DNA of 64,000 nucleotides, from assembly GCA_000181795.3 (NCBI GenBank), contig CM012955.1, forward strand, positions 10,093,258 to 10,157,257, written 5' to 3'. Of this stretch, positions 1 to 11,588 are shown one piece after another; the stretch's first letter is position 1; the number at the start of each line of letters is the position of its first letter. Position numbers and translations under genes: made by a program. The notes below the pieces were generated by a model, which saw only the letters and a program-made list of their open reading frames with translations, was not told the origin of the DNA and ran no database searches. The DNA comes from Trichinella spiralis. Taxonomy: Eukaryota; Nematoda; Enoplea; Trichinellida; Trichinellidae.

Positions 1-197
1 AAACGTGCCGGTGGTGGGATTTCTCTATTTTTTGTTACCTTTCTACTCCTCTCACTGATTTTCGGGTTTCTCTGTTTGTTCTCGTTTTTTATACAGCAGT
101 TCTTTGTTCTCTAAGCAAACATTTGTTTACAACAAGTTGTTTGTTTGCATTTTCCATTATTACTGCTTTACTTGAGTTTTTCTTTGTACGATGTACA

Positions 198-260
<63 letters not shown>

Positions 261-1785
261 CAATTTTGTTGTTTCGCTTTACCTTGTTTCTGTTCAACGC
301 GTGTGCAGCCGGTTCAGTGATGCAGGTATGAACAACAGATGAGGAAATTTTGTTTTTAGATCAACTTGCTGCAACGATATTTTATGTTTTTCGTTTTTAT
401 ATCTATGTTCAGAGCCAAAATTCATGGCTGAACAAGAATTTGTGTAGTTTAGTTTTTCAATAAAGCGTAGAAAAAAAAGCATTTTATGCGCTGCTGTTAC
501 AAGTAATAAGAACTGAAAATTTCAATATTTGGTGGTGGATGGCAAGAAAGAATAACTTTTCTAAACGATCGCTGTGAAAATGATTGACAAATTTTAAGCT
601 GGATCCATTACTATGTTTGTAGAAATTTACAATGAATGAAAAAATTGAATTTAATCAAATTAGCCTCAAGTATACGTTCAAACGCCAAAATACTGTCTAC
701 TACTGTGCAAAATAAAATACACGCGACATCTTGGAATACTTTTCATTAGCGACAATTTACTGTCATTCAAAAAAGGCAAACAATTACTAAAACTAAATTA
801 AAATTTGCATTGAACATTTTTAAATAAATTTACAGAATCATTAATTGTGCTAAAAATACTCTATAAAATAATTACTATAATGTGAACTGTAAGTGGATAT
901 ACTGTAGTAGTAAAAATACAGTAATCTTGTGAAATAAATACTTTTAATTAAGAAGATTACAAAAGTATGATCGTAAAAATATGTGTTTTTTTAATAATTT
1001 TCAAACTGGTATGCTTTGTGAAAAGGCAGCCTGACACGTGAACGAAATATATTACAGTATAATCTTGCTGATTTCTTTAGTCCATAAAATAAAAACTTTA
1101 ACGATCATTTGAAATTGGAAAAAAAATAATTTCCAATATAAAATGTTTAATAATATAATACAAATATATACTGACTGTTATAAATTACATGATGTAATGA
1201 ACAGATTGACAAGTTCATTTGAAATGAATTCAAGAACATATTACAGTAATCAATGATTGTGAGTTGGCGTTGTCCGTGGTATGCGCGTTTTATACTTTTT
1301 TGCACGGTTGTGTTGTAATTACGATGCAGTTTACAGTGTCACTAATTAGTATTGAAATACAACACAAATAACATTTTGAAATTACTATTACATCAATAAG
1401 TGTGGGTGAAATCAGTCTCGGTGAAAAAAACGTTGTTATTTTAATTGAATTAAACTTAATCTGAGTTCGATTGTTCATCTCATTTTTATTGCAGTTTTCC
1501 ACTGACCAACTAACTGATTTTCAAACAAAGTTATTCAGAGAAAAGAATTTTTAACTTTTCATATGCAAACCAATTAGAAAAATTTTACTTGGAAAATTAT
1601 TTGTTAATTTCAGTGAATGCTATTTTTCGATTCAATTATTTTCAATTTTGAAGAGACATATTTATTCAAATTTACTTTTTATTACCATTTGTGAACATGA
1701 ATCATTTTTATTTAGAATACTGTATTGTCCATCGCGTAGTGCGTATATCATTTTTCCGAAAGTTTTTTTCGTATATCTCTGTATA
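1..1785. other. AT-rich stretch upstream of the Sm D2 gene, no gene seen
   Basis: I see no supported coding exon here. The short open frames are AT-rich or arise from a TTA repeat. The stretch should contain the 5' flank of the Sm D2 gene and perhaps the flank of a gene that lies outside the window on the left. Confidence 0.5.
200..260 (+). repeat. TTA trinucleotide microsatellite
   Basis: An uninterrupted run of about 20 TTA/ATT units. It creates artificial poly-Tyr and poly-Ile frames, which are not genes. Confidence 0.95.
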
Positions 1786-2438
1786 ATGGCTTCTACTCAG
1801 AGGTAAGTGGGTTTCGGTTTTGTCGGTTTGAAATTCATATTTTTCATTTGAATTTTAGTCAACCGCAGAAACCCAAATCTGAAATGACTGCCGAAGAACT
1901 AGCGCAGAAAGAAACCGAAGATTTCGAAGTTGGTCCGTTGTCAGTTTTAACACACGCGGTTCGAACAAACTCGCAGGTATTTTTTTGCGTTTACAATTTG
2001 TTTGGTTACCTTTAATGTTATACATTGTTTTGTTTACAATCTGTTCTTGCATGTTGAATTTATAGTTCATGGGTTATTGTGCATTTTGTCGTTGTAATGT
2101 ATTTCTTGTAAATAATAGGTATTGATTGATTGTCGGCATAATAGAAAATTGATCGCTCGTGTTAAAGCATTCGATCGACATTGTAATATGATATTGGAAA
2201 ATGTAAAAGAAATGTGGACAGAAATTCCCAGAGTTGGCAAAGGGCAGAAGCGAGTAATGTTGAAAGAGATGGAATGGAAAATGTTCTCTTAACGTTCATT
2301 GTTCTTTTTTGCTCTGCATTTCAGGGAAATGCCGTGAACAAAGATCGTTTCATATCAAAGATGTTTTTGCGAGGCGATATTGTGATTTTAGTGATGAAGA
2401 ATCCACAAGTTGCCGTACCTGGCGCTCAGAAAACTTAA
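1786..2438 (+). CDS. snr-4/SNRPD2: Small nuclear ribonucleoprotein Sm D2
   Basis: Core Sm-ring protein of the spliceosomal U1, U2, U4 and U5 snRNPs; it assembles on the snRNA Sm site in the cytoplasm and acts in the nucleus. Four exons join in phase: 1786-1802, 1859-1976, 2119-2253 and 2325-2438, giving 127 residues, close to the usual ~118. The product carries the family hallmarks in order: [10 protein letters not shown] (Sm1 start), the [20 protein letters not shown] segment, [13 protein letters not shown], and [14 protein letters not shown] (Sm2) before a short tail. The start ATG is the only one in phase upstream of the conserved N-terminal EEL..KE segment. Exon 1 codes for only five full residues, which is easy to miss. 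A probable polyadenylation signal (AATAAA-like) lies within about 70 bases of the stop. Identification is secure. Confidence 0.96.
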
Positions 2439-3216
2439 AAATATTACTTTTCACATCTTTATTATGGTTCCAATACAATATTATAACTGTGCGTGGCAGA
2501 AAATTAAATAAATTTGGGTTTATATATATATATGTGTATATGTTTCTTTGAGAGAGAATTGTTGCAATTTTTGAAAGACTGCATCAAGTGAACTAGTATG
2601 AAGAATCAATCGATCGTTCAAAATGGCAAACTAAACCACAAAACGCAATTCAAACTTTTAATAGTATGTACAACGAATACTGTTTCGCATTGTTTCAATA
2701 ATTTTTTTCTTAGATTCGTAAATGAATAGAAAATTCAACAGTTGAAAAAATGGCATTTGATTGATAATGTGTAAAGTTTTCGAGTGTAATTTTTCAACAG
2801 TACAGGTTGAGCGTTGTTTGGCTGAAATCCACTGGCGCTGAAATTTTGTTATAACATTCAAATTGTAGAAAAATTGTATTTTTCTTTTTTGGATAAATTT
2901 AATCAATAAATGAAAATTATTCATACTGATTAGAAAATTTATCATAATTGAAGCATTATATGATGGAATTTGAATTGTGTTATTAGTTAAATAAATTTGC
3001 GAGTAAAATAATTGAAATGGAAAGTTTATTCGTCTAGTCAGTGAAATAATGTTTATTAATTTTAAACCAGTTTGTATGAAATTGTATTTTACCGCAAAGT
3101 GCAAGTATTTCGATTGAATGTTTTTCATACGTACATATATCTATTCAATATAATATGTAATGAAACACAATACTGGTACGTAAACATATTTTTTTGTTTT
3201 TCACATTATTCAGTAT
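2439..3216. other. Intergenic, nothing recognised
   Basis: AT-rich DNA between the Sm D2 stop and the LTR-like element. The longest frame, on the minus strand at 2658-3128, is rich in Ile, Asn and Phe with no recognisable motif; I treat it as noncoding. Confidence 0.5.
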
Positions 3217-3753
3217 TGTTGTAGTAGTTCTGGCGCCGACCCCTGCTGGTGAATCGACCTATTGCGTATCTGTGAGTCATTGTTCAGCTGCTCACGCTTG
3301 TCAAGTGCTCTGAAATTTCCGTGCCATCATTAACAATAATGATTTATTGAATAAAGCTTCCCTAAGCCGCACCAACGCATACACAGAGCCGAACATTTGC
3401 ACAAACGTGCGCTGCTCGTTCTTCGGTATTGGAGCTCAACTTATCTATATATCTTGACCGTGACCTCGACGTTCACAATGGACAGGGATTATTGCTGATC
3501 CATATCATGTCTATCATCGGTGCCAGATCTCCACTGGATAATAGTCATTGGATCGTCCATTGTTCTATACTACGAGGTTAAAAGGTCAATTGGAGTAGTA
3601 TAAAAACAGCTGCAAATACACTGGAGCTCATTTTACTCCGCTGATCTGCTGCGCTACGCTGCTTTTTACACTACTCTACTCTACTCTACTCTACACTACT
3701 CTACACTACACAGCTGAACCTATTCAACGTTGAAGCTCTACTACAACTAAAAT
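3217..3753 (+). mobile_element. Candidate solo LTR or short terminal-inverted-repeat element
   Basis: About 535 bases of GC-richer sequence set in AT-rich flanks. It is bounded by a perfect 10-base inverted repeat, GTTGTAGTAG at the left end and CTACTACAAC at the right. Inside are a TATA-like box (GTATAAAAACAG near 3598), an AATAAA at about 3351 and a CTACT-rich tract near 3670-3710. A TGTTG start and internal TATA box are what one expects of an LTR, but the AATAAA precedes the TATA box and I see no clear target-site duplication. No reverse transcriptase or integrase is adjacent, so if it is an LTR it is solitary. A MITE-like element or a promoter island is the alternative. Confidence 0.4.
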
Positions 3754-5163
3754 AGGGTAAGTGAGAGAAGTTGTATTCGATAAAACGGTGGTGGGAATGT
3801 TGAATTTCAATTGAGATTCATCTCCAATGTTCTTAAATAAACATAAATTAATAATTAGATTGTAAAAATATTTCAGCCGACCAAAATTGTTAGCTCAGTA
3901 AACCTTTAGCTGGCTTTACGTGTTGAACTTCACCTCATTGGACGGGTTGGATTGATTCAGTGACACATTCAACTGTTCTCAGGGTTAATGAGAAGGAATA
4001 GTTGGAGTTTCGATTATTGGCTGTTCGATGTCGAATCAGGTTATCAACAATGGGGGGAAACTTGATTTTCACTAGTCGACTGTTAGAATTGGAACTGAAT
4101 CCAAGTTCGACTTGAAACAACGCCACAGGCAAAGTGCAGATTATTGGCGTTGCTATGTCAACGAATGTGTTGCGGTTAGCCGATGACATCACGCACACGT
4201 ATTCTTGGATGTATATTTTAGAAGGTTGTGTTTGCTCGATCAATTGATGATATTTCAGCTGCTCTGGACGATCGTCTGAGGTTGACGTTTGCTTATTCTT
4301 ATACTGTACGTGAATGGGAAAAGTTGAACGGACTGTAATTAGTATTAGTAATTGGGAATGGAATTATTCTTCAACGCCGCTGCTCGTGTACAACACTTGA
4401 AAATCGCAAAACGTCAATTGATCTTTCTGTAGACAAAGTGGAGAACATATTATCGATCAGTTCGGTCATGACCGACTAACCGCAAGCGTGGCCGGGCAGA
4501 ATTTGGTAGCGTCGTTGTGGCCGACCAATTTTAGCATAATTCATCGCCCAGCACGATGGAACCAACTATTTATTCGTAATGGAACGTCGGAAATTTCACC
4601 GACCACCGCTTGAATTTCCATTTTTCTTTTCTATTTCGTTCCCTCTGGTCACCCATATCAATTATTATACAATGTTATTTAGGTAAGGGTTATTCTTATG
4701 TCAGTGATTTGTTGTGATATTTCACGTTGAAAGGTTACGTTGGAAATTTTGATGGTATTTTCTTCATCGCCGGCAGCGTTTTTCATTGGTCCGGTCACGG
4801 GGAGCAGACGCTTACTTAATTACAAGGGGCCATTTGGATGCTGATATACGACCGGTCCAATGCGGTCGACGTCTTTCGCTGCCGATATCCCATACGGTTG
4901 GATCAGACGGTAGCTGTTGTATTTTTTTTTCCAATTTCATCTACGGTCAACCGTATATCACCAACACGGTATACAACAACGATGTCGTTGTTTGTATACT
5001 GCTAATAGTAGTGGGAGTTGTTGACAGAGTGGGAAAAGAAGAGCAGAATCGCAGCGTGCACAACAACAAAAAACAGCAAACACGACAAAACTGGTCGCCT
5101 TCCATCAATTGGTAGTTAATATCTTACTTTAAATAAATTCGTATTATTTACTATTTGGCGGCG

Positions 5164-5182
5164 TGTGTGTGTGTGTGTGTGT
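5164..5182 (+). repeat. GT dinucleotide microsatellite
   Basis: A clean alternating TG/GT run in the GC-elevated region upstream of hexokinase. Confidence 0.9.
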
Positions 5183-5376
5183 TTGGCAGTGTCTGGATGG
5201 GTATTCTGCTTTCGTCAGCAGTAGTCTCGTGCGCGGCTGTTACCAACGATGCACGCATATTTTTTCTGATCAGAGCGAGACAGCTCTGCTATCTGTCTGC
5301 CAGCCTGTGTGTAGGCTGGTGCATATATTCATTCAATTGGCTGTCTGCTGTCTGCTAATGCTGCTGCTAGTGCTAG

Positions 5377-5403
5377 TGCTGCTGCTGCTGCTGCTGCTGC
5401 TGC
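5377..5403 (+). repeat. GCT/CTG trinucleotide repeat
   Basis: Nine or so GCT units, followed by a C/T-rich stretch. It is noncoding in context. Confidence 0.9.
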
Positions 5404-5869
5404 TTCGCTCCCCCACCCGTCTTCCCTCCCCCCCCTCCCTTCTTCTCTAGTCGGTGAAATTTTCCAATAGAATAATAGATATCAATACGACATGCGTGGA
5501 CTGATATCGATTTCAAACTTTGCCAGTGCTGCATTTTCTTGCTGATCATCAGCTCCGCAATGATGGGAAATAATTTCCTCCTTTTTTCCATTCCACCTCA
5601 CAATTATCCGCCTAGATGACTTCTTTTTTTTCACTTTTCAAATGGGGGAAAATTTTTTTTTCTTTTAATCCTATTTTAACTTGTTTATTTTTTATTGATT
5701 CATTCGTTATCTTATTTGTTGAATTTATTTATTTCAGCTTGCATCCTAGCGACTTTTATGCTGCCATTCTTCTTCTTCTTCTTCACCTAATAAACTTGTT
5801 CGCCCATTCAAAGTTCGAATCGTCAATTTTCGTCGATCTTGCTTTTTGGAATTATTAAATCTGAAAAAG

Positions 5870-8800
5870 ATGCTTTCCATTGTCCAATTTATTACCGACG
5901 CTTTCAAAAGAAAAAAGCAAAAATTTACGGTAGGTGAAATATTTTCTTTTTTTCTCTTCTTATTTTAAAACACACTTTTGATCAATTCGATTTCAATTAT
6001 CAATCGACAATGGCATCGATGTTGTCATTTTTTGCCAATCCAATAATATGTGGTCAGTTTCAATTTGTCATATTAAAAAAATATTTTTTTTCAACATTAA
6101 ACACAACAACTTATTTATTTATCATTTAATCTACAACTGTAATTGGTATTGACATTGATCAACGGCCGCCGTACACGAAAAATGTGGTCCTGCGTGTGCG
6201 GTTGGCATTTTTTCCACATAGCAAGCAGGTGAACGACCGTCCCCTGTTCACGATCATTCTTCCACTGACCACCACGACAACAGTACAAGCTGAATGTCCA
6301 CTATTTGTGTCTGAATGTTGAAATTTCAAATCCAACGTGATGGTGCTGTTGAATTGGAAGAATTTGGATTGGAAAAATAATATCTCACAACACAACTGTA
6401 ACAGAAGAATCCAAAATAACAATGTAGAAATGGATCCTTAATATATATATATGGTAGGGGGGATTTTGGATGCTTGATCGAGATTGGAAATCGAATGATG
6501 AATAGTCAGTCTATTAAAAGTTGTACCTGAGACGAGAAAGCACGCGTTACGTGCGTGGGACGTGCATATTTTCAAGGTGCTTCAACCGAAACGTGTGCCA
6601 AGTCAGACAACGCTCACGTTTCATCAAATGGCATATGCAAATGTAAATAAACAAGCAAACAAATATAAATATATATACATTTGTGCTTGTTTGTTTATCT
6701 ATTCGGTCGTACGTTTTGTTGTTATCGACTTTTGTCATCAACGGTTGAACAATGCCGTCTGTTTGTCTAGCGTCATCATTTGCCTGTGCTTTTCAGAAAT
6801 GTTCACATTTCAACTCATTCATTAAACGGAATTCAATTTACCACTTTTTACCACCTTATTACTGCTGTTCATTATGGAGATGCTTATTGTGTGTTTTGTG
6901 TTTTCAAGTGAAATTTTTCATTTTGAAAATACCACAAAGTCGAAATTGATACTTTGGAAAATGTGGAATTCCATTTTGTTGTGTTGATTTCATTTGTTTT
7001 CAACGTCAGATTACGAAACGCAATCGTTGATGACGCCAGAATCGTTGCAAATCATACATACTATGATGCAATCGTGAAATCCAACTGCACTCTGTTGTCA
7101 TTGATTAGTCATCATCCAGTCAATTTAATCACTAGCCGATGCTACCAGAAAATAAAATCCATACGTATTCGTAATGTATATTTTGGGGACAACTTTTATT
7201 CCTCTTCTATTTTTCATTTATACTTCAACTTGAATTTGAATATTTAAAAATAATTAGGTACAATTTGTTATTTTTGTAGACTAGTATTTTGATTTGTGTC
7301 ATTGTTACAGTGGAATTATATTTTCCCTGGAATATTAACAAAATTATGTGAATTAACTGTTGGAGAAAAATGTTCAAATGATCAGTGACCGTTTATTTTT
7401 TTAAATGAAATTCCAATATATAGAAAGAATTCGAAGCAGATTTTTTAATGATTGTTTTTATTTTTAAAATTCACTGCTTTTGTTGTAGTTGGAATCCGTA
7501 TTGGCCGAATTCATCTTAGACAATGACGCTTTACGTCGAATGATGTACATCATGGACCGGGAGATGACCAGCGGCTTAGCTGGTGGACTGAAAGAATCAA
7601 CAATAGCTATGCTACCATCATTTGTGCCAGTTTTACCAGATGGAACTGGTATGTGTATTTGTTGTGTAAATTAACATCAATATTATAATAATTTTTTCTG
7701 CTTTTGTTTTTTATAGAGTGTGGAAAATATATGGCTATTGATTTGGGTGGCACGAATTTGAGAGTGATGTTGATGAACATTGCCGAAAATGCGGAGGATA
7801 CTACTGCTGAAAGTTGCAATTTCCGTATGCCACAAAATGCAATGACTGGCACTGGCGAAGAGGTGATGAATAGCGTTAAAATAATTTTTTAAGTGTAATT
7901 TTGTTAACGTTGTGTTTTTTCAATGGTGTATTAGAAATTACGTAATTTCCTGCATTATATTTTTTACTCGTTACTGATAATTAGGAATTGCACGAACACG
8001 GATTCTACGTCAAAGTGAGGAAATACTTTCCGTGTGACAATATATATCTTTTAATCGTTTAATTTTTTTTTTTGAAATATTTCTTCGTGGAAATGAAGCT
8101 ATTTATTTTTAGCTTTTTGATTTCATTGCCAGCTGTATGGAATCCGTCTTGCGTAACAAGAAACTTCTGGACGAGCCGATTAAGATGGGTTTCACATTTA
8201 GCTATCCCTGCGATCAGACTAGCCTTTGTTCGGCCAAATTATTGCGTTGGACTAAAGGATTCAACGCTTCTGGCGTCGAAGGGGAAGATGTTGTCAAATT
8301 GCTACAAACTGCAATTCACAAACGAGTTTGTCGAATTGTTTAACAAGTGTAATTTTTTCCTTTAACATTTTTTGCAATTTCTTTAGAACTTGAAAATCAC
8401 AGTTATGGCTTTGATGAACGATACTGTAGGTACGCAAGTTGCTACGGCTCACGATATGAGACAATGTGAGCTTGGCGTTATTGTTGGTAAGATATTTGAA
8501 ATGAGATTCTTCTCTGAACCATTTCGATTAAAAAAAAAGTAAATAAATATCAATGCAATTTTTCAGCCACTGGCACCAACGCATCTTACATGGAAGATGT
8601 TAAGAAAATTCCAAAATTGAAAGATGTTGATTTTCCTTATGAGAAAGTAGGAAAATTGAATTGAATTGAATTGAATGTAAAAATGTACGTTTTTTTTTTT
8701 CATTTTTAGATGATTATTGATACGGAATGGGGTGGTTTCGGCGATGGTGGCGAGGCAGAATTTATCAAAACTCAATACGATCGCATTGTGGACGAACGAT

Positions 8801-9476
8801 CCGTACATCCTGGCGTTCAATGGTAATTTAGCTTCTTATTCTATTGTTTCTCAATTTTTAATTTATTTAGCTTCGATAAAATGGTTGCCGGCATGTACAT
8901 GGGCGAATTAGTGCGACTGGTCATTGAGAAGCTTGTCAAAGGGAATTTGATATTCCGAGGCGTTGGTTCTCAGTTGTTGTTCACACCGAACACATTTCCA
9001 ACCAAGTTCATTTCTGAAATATTAGCGTATGTTTGTCGTCATAATAAAAATTTTTCTCGTTGAATTATGACGATAATATTAACGATTTTAGCGACGAAGG
9101 TGGAAATATGGTTCAAACAAGACAAATACTCGATGAACTTGGAATTGAAACATATGTATACAGTGATTTGCTTGTATTGCGTGAAGTGTGCATGACCGTT
9201 TCAAGACGATCTGCCAATTTATGTGCTGCTGGTAATTCATCTTTTTCGGTCATTTTTCAACAGTTCTTGTTGTATTCAATTTACGATGCTTTTGTTTTTC
9301 TCTTCAGCAATAGCTTGCGTGTTGAATCGTATTGGAAAGAAGAAAGCAATTGTTGGAATTGACGGATCTACTTATCGTTTTCATCCATTTTTGCACTCGT
9401 GGGTTAAAGACAAAGTTCGCGAATTGTTAGACCCGAACATTGATGTAAATTTGAAATTTACAAAAAAAATTGAATA

Positions 9477-9514
<38 letters not shown>

Positions 9515-9626
9515 TTTTATTAATTTTTTTTTCTATTTCCAGTTTCATCTCGTTCAAGCAGGAGATGGAAGTGGCAGAGGTGCCGCTTTGGTTGCTGCCA
9601 TTGCTGACAAATTGAATCTGTCTTGA
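5870..9626 (+). CDS. Hexokinase
   Basis: Cytosolic enzyme that phosphorylates glucose with ATP in the first step of glycolysis. Eleven exons close in phase: 5870-5929, 7489-7648, 7717-7862, 8113-8325, 8387-8486, 8567-8646, 8710-8822, 8871-9026, 9092-9231, 9308-9444 and 9543-9626, giving 462 residues, the normal single-domain size. Motifs seen: the phosphate-1 loop IDLGGTNLRV, sugar-binding GFTFSYPCDQTSL, LLRWTKGFNASGVEGEDVV, the catalytic Asp in MNDTVGTQ, the adenine/phosphate segment VATGTNASYMED, the sugar-contacting Glu in IDTEWGGFGDGG, and GDGSGRGAAL near the C terminus. The first exon (start MLSIVQF) is inferred from phase, a good donor and a basic helix-like N terminus; it is separated from exon 2 by a 1.56 kb intron and is less certain than the rest. 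The GTGTNA motif typical of the family reads ATGTNA here. Confidence 0.93.
9482..9512 (+). repeat. AT dinucleotide microsatellite in hexokinase intron 10
   Basis: About fifteen TA units between the donor at 9445 and the acceptor at 9541. Confidence 0.95.
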
Positions 9627-10722
9627 TTTTTTGTCAGTTGTTCCATTTTTCCCACTTTGTTAATTTTCATTGCTATCAACTTCTTCCCGTATGTGCTGGT
9701 AAAAATTATTCTATGTTTTGCATCTTCAGAAAATGAAAGACAAAAAAAGAAGCGCATCTACTACCAGTTCTATTCTTTGCATTACATTGCATACATCTTT
9801 ACATTATGGAAATTTCTTTGTCCACCAAAATTAATGGTTCAAAGAAACTCTTAATGTAGTAGATATTTATTTTACTTATCTGTTCCTTCAAAGACGCAGA
9901 CTTATCTCTAATAGTTTCCACCTGTAACATCCGTATTCAAATTGTAATTTTGATTTTTCCCCAAGTATATTTTCTTGCACTTGGTGCAACGTGTTTTCCT
10001 TTTTCGATTGCATTTTTTTACTAACATGTGACGTTAGACTGAATTGTTTGAAACTGAATTCGCATTCACAACGACTTCTAGTCAGTGTGCGTGTGTGTGT
10101 GTGTGTGTGCATGTATACACACACAAATATTTATACGTATTTATGCATATATACAAACATATATTCATACCTACATATATATATATCGTATTACCAAATC
10201 TGGAATTGCTCACTGCTTGAAAAAGTTTTTGGTTTCAAATTCTTCATATATGATGATCTTTTTGACTTATCAATGTAATGCATGCCAAATATATATTTTG
10301 CCTAAATGGTATTTTTACGGTAATCATTATTCCTACTATTACTACTATCCTTATCCTGAAAATTATTCCTTCTGTACGCAGTTTGCAATGTGTTTTGATT
10401 TTTTGACATGACAATGACTGCTCGTCAGTATAATCATGCTTATCATATTTGCGTTTATTTATTTAGAAAAAGCAGTGAGAAACGTTTGACAGTATTTTGT
10501 CAAATCGATTGTCCAATTTTAACCTTACATTTCCAAATAAACTTTGCATCATAAATTTGTTTTTATTGTTATGATTTCATTTGTTGATTTTTTAACTCAT
10601 ATTTTATAATGTAATGTAAATGTATATTTTGAAATTGCTTATTCTGATGCGTATTGCGTGTAAATTATTTTTTTTAGCCAGTATGTTCTAAATTTCCAAA
10701 AAAAAGTATGTATATGTGGAAG
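9627..10722. other. Intergenic between hexokinase and NTAQ1
   Basis: Noncoding AT-rich DNA with a GT microsatellite at about 10086-10110. Frames there are low-complexity shadows. An AATAAA near 10537 could serve a long hexokinase 3' UTR, but closer signals cannot be excluded. Confidence 0.5.
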
Positions 10723-11588
10723 ATGGAATTTCCAAAACGAGAAAGTTGTTTATACACACCACAATATTGGTAAATTAATTAATTTATTTGTTTAATTGGA
10801 CTGTATGCACACTGTGCGTTTTATTTGCAGTGAAGAGAACGTCTGGCATTTGAGCAAACAGTTGATTTCAGCTTTTCCAACTTCAAATTGTCGGGTTTGC
10901 TTTCTAACAAATTGCAAGCGCAAAGTCAGTCAACTGTTCGAAGATGTCAATTTTTACGTTTTTTGTTTTGTTTTGTTTTTCTTTTGCAATCGTAGGTTTC
11001 ACTGTGGCATCAAAGAACTGGTGATCCAAATTTCGAAGGTTTCGTCGTCTGGGTATGTGCAAGTGGATTTGCTCTTCGTATTGATTATCTGGGTTTTGAT
11101 TTTTATTCTAAATTCAGGACTATCACGTTTTTGCAATGCTTCATCACGACCAGCAAGGAGAGCTGATATTCGATCTGGACACCACATTGCAATTCCCATG
11201 TTCAGCGAAAGAGTATGTGGAAAAGGCGATTCGTCCTGACTGCGAATGTCATAATAATCGGTATATTTCGTACAATAATATTATTAGTGTAACAATGCCA
11301 GCGTGTTGATTGTGTGATTTTCTTTTTCATTTCACCGCGTCGATTAGACGTCTGTTTCGCGTTGTCGATGCTAAATTGTACGTCGAGAAATTCGCCTCAG
11401 ATCGAAGTCACATGATTTCGCCAGAAACATTTGCTCATCCACCGCCATGGCCAATTATTGTCACGCATAATTGTCAGAATAATTTGTCCAAATGGTTGGA
11501 AGTTGCTGTTGACCGGTGTCCTCACACGGACTCGTATGGTTGTGTTTTCAATTTGGAACAGTTTGAAAAATTGTGCAATTCATGTTAA
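10723..11588 (+). CDS. NTAQ1: Protein N-terminal glutamine amidohydrolase
   Basis: Deamidates N-terminal Gln to Glu as the first step of the Arg/N-degron pathway, feeding arginylation and ubiquitin ligases. Five exons: 10723-10769, 10831-10924, 10996-11052, 11118-11260 and 11348-11588, giving 193 residues against about 205 in vertebrates. The catalytic triad of the family is visible: Cys in YCEEN (the codon is split by intron 1, TG|T), His in VWDYHVF and Asp in LIFDLDT. The conserved FPC, KFASDRSHM-type and PPPWP segments follow in order. The join at intron 1 (only 61 nt) decides the start: reading straight through gives CSEEN, whereas splicing restores the invariant CEEN. The start ATG lies 14 codons upstream of that Cys codon. 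Identification is secure. Confidence 0.94.

Larger units (their letters stand above)
3754..5869. other. GC-elevated noncoding stretch 5' of hexokinase
   Basis: More GC-rich and CpG-containing than the surrounding intergenic DNA, with many short open frames but none that resembles a protein I know. It probably contains the promoter region of the hexokinase gene. It also contains GT and GCT microsatellites and a polypyrimidine run near 5410-5445. Confidence 0.4.

Noticed and set aside
123-342. Poly-Tyr and poly-Ile frames
   Set aside because: Created by the TTA microsatellite.
2658-3128. 156-codon minus-strand frame
   Set aside because: Composition is that of AT-rich noncoding DNA (Ile, Asn, Phe, Lys), with no motif, signal or good splice context.
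3935-4243. 102-codon minus-strand frame near the LTR-like element
   Set aside because: It was considered as a remnant of an element-encoded protein, but no protease, reverse transcriptase or gag feature is visible.
6642-6705. Imperfect inverted repeat around AACAAGCAAACAAAT
   Set aside because: The arms are interrupted and low-complexity (AAAC-rich), so it is much weaker than the two palindromes near 44400.
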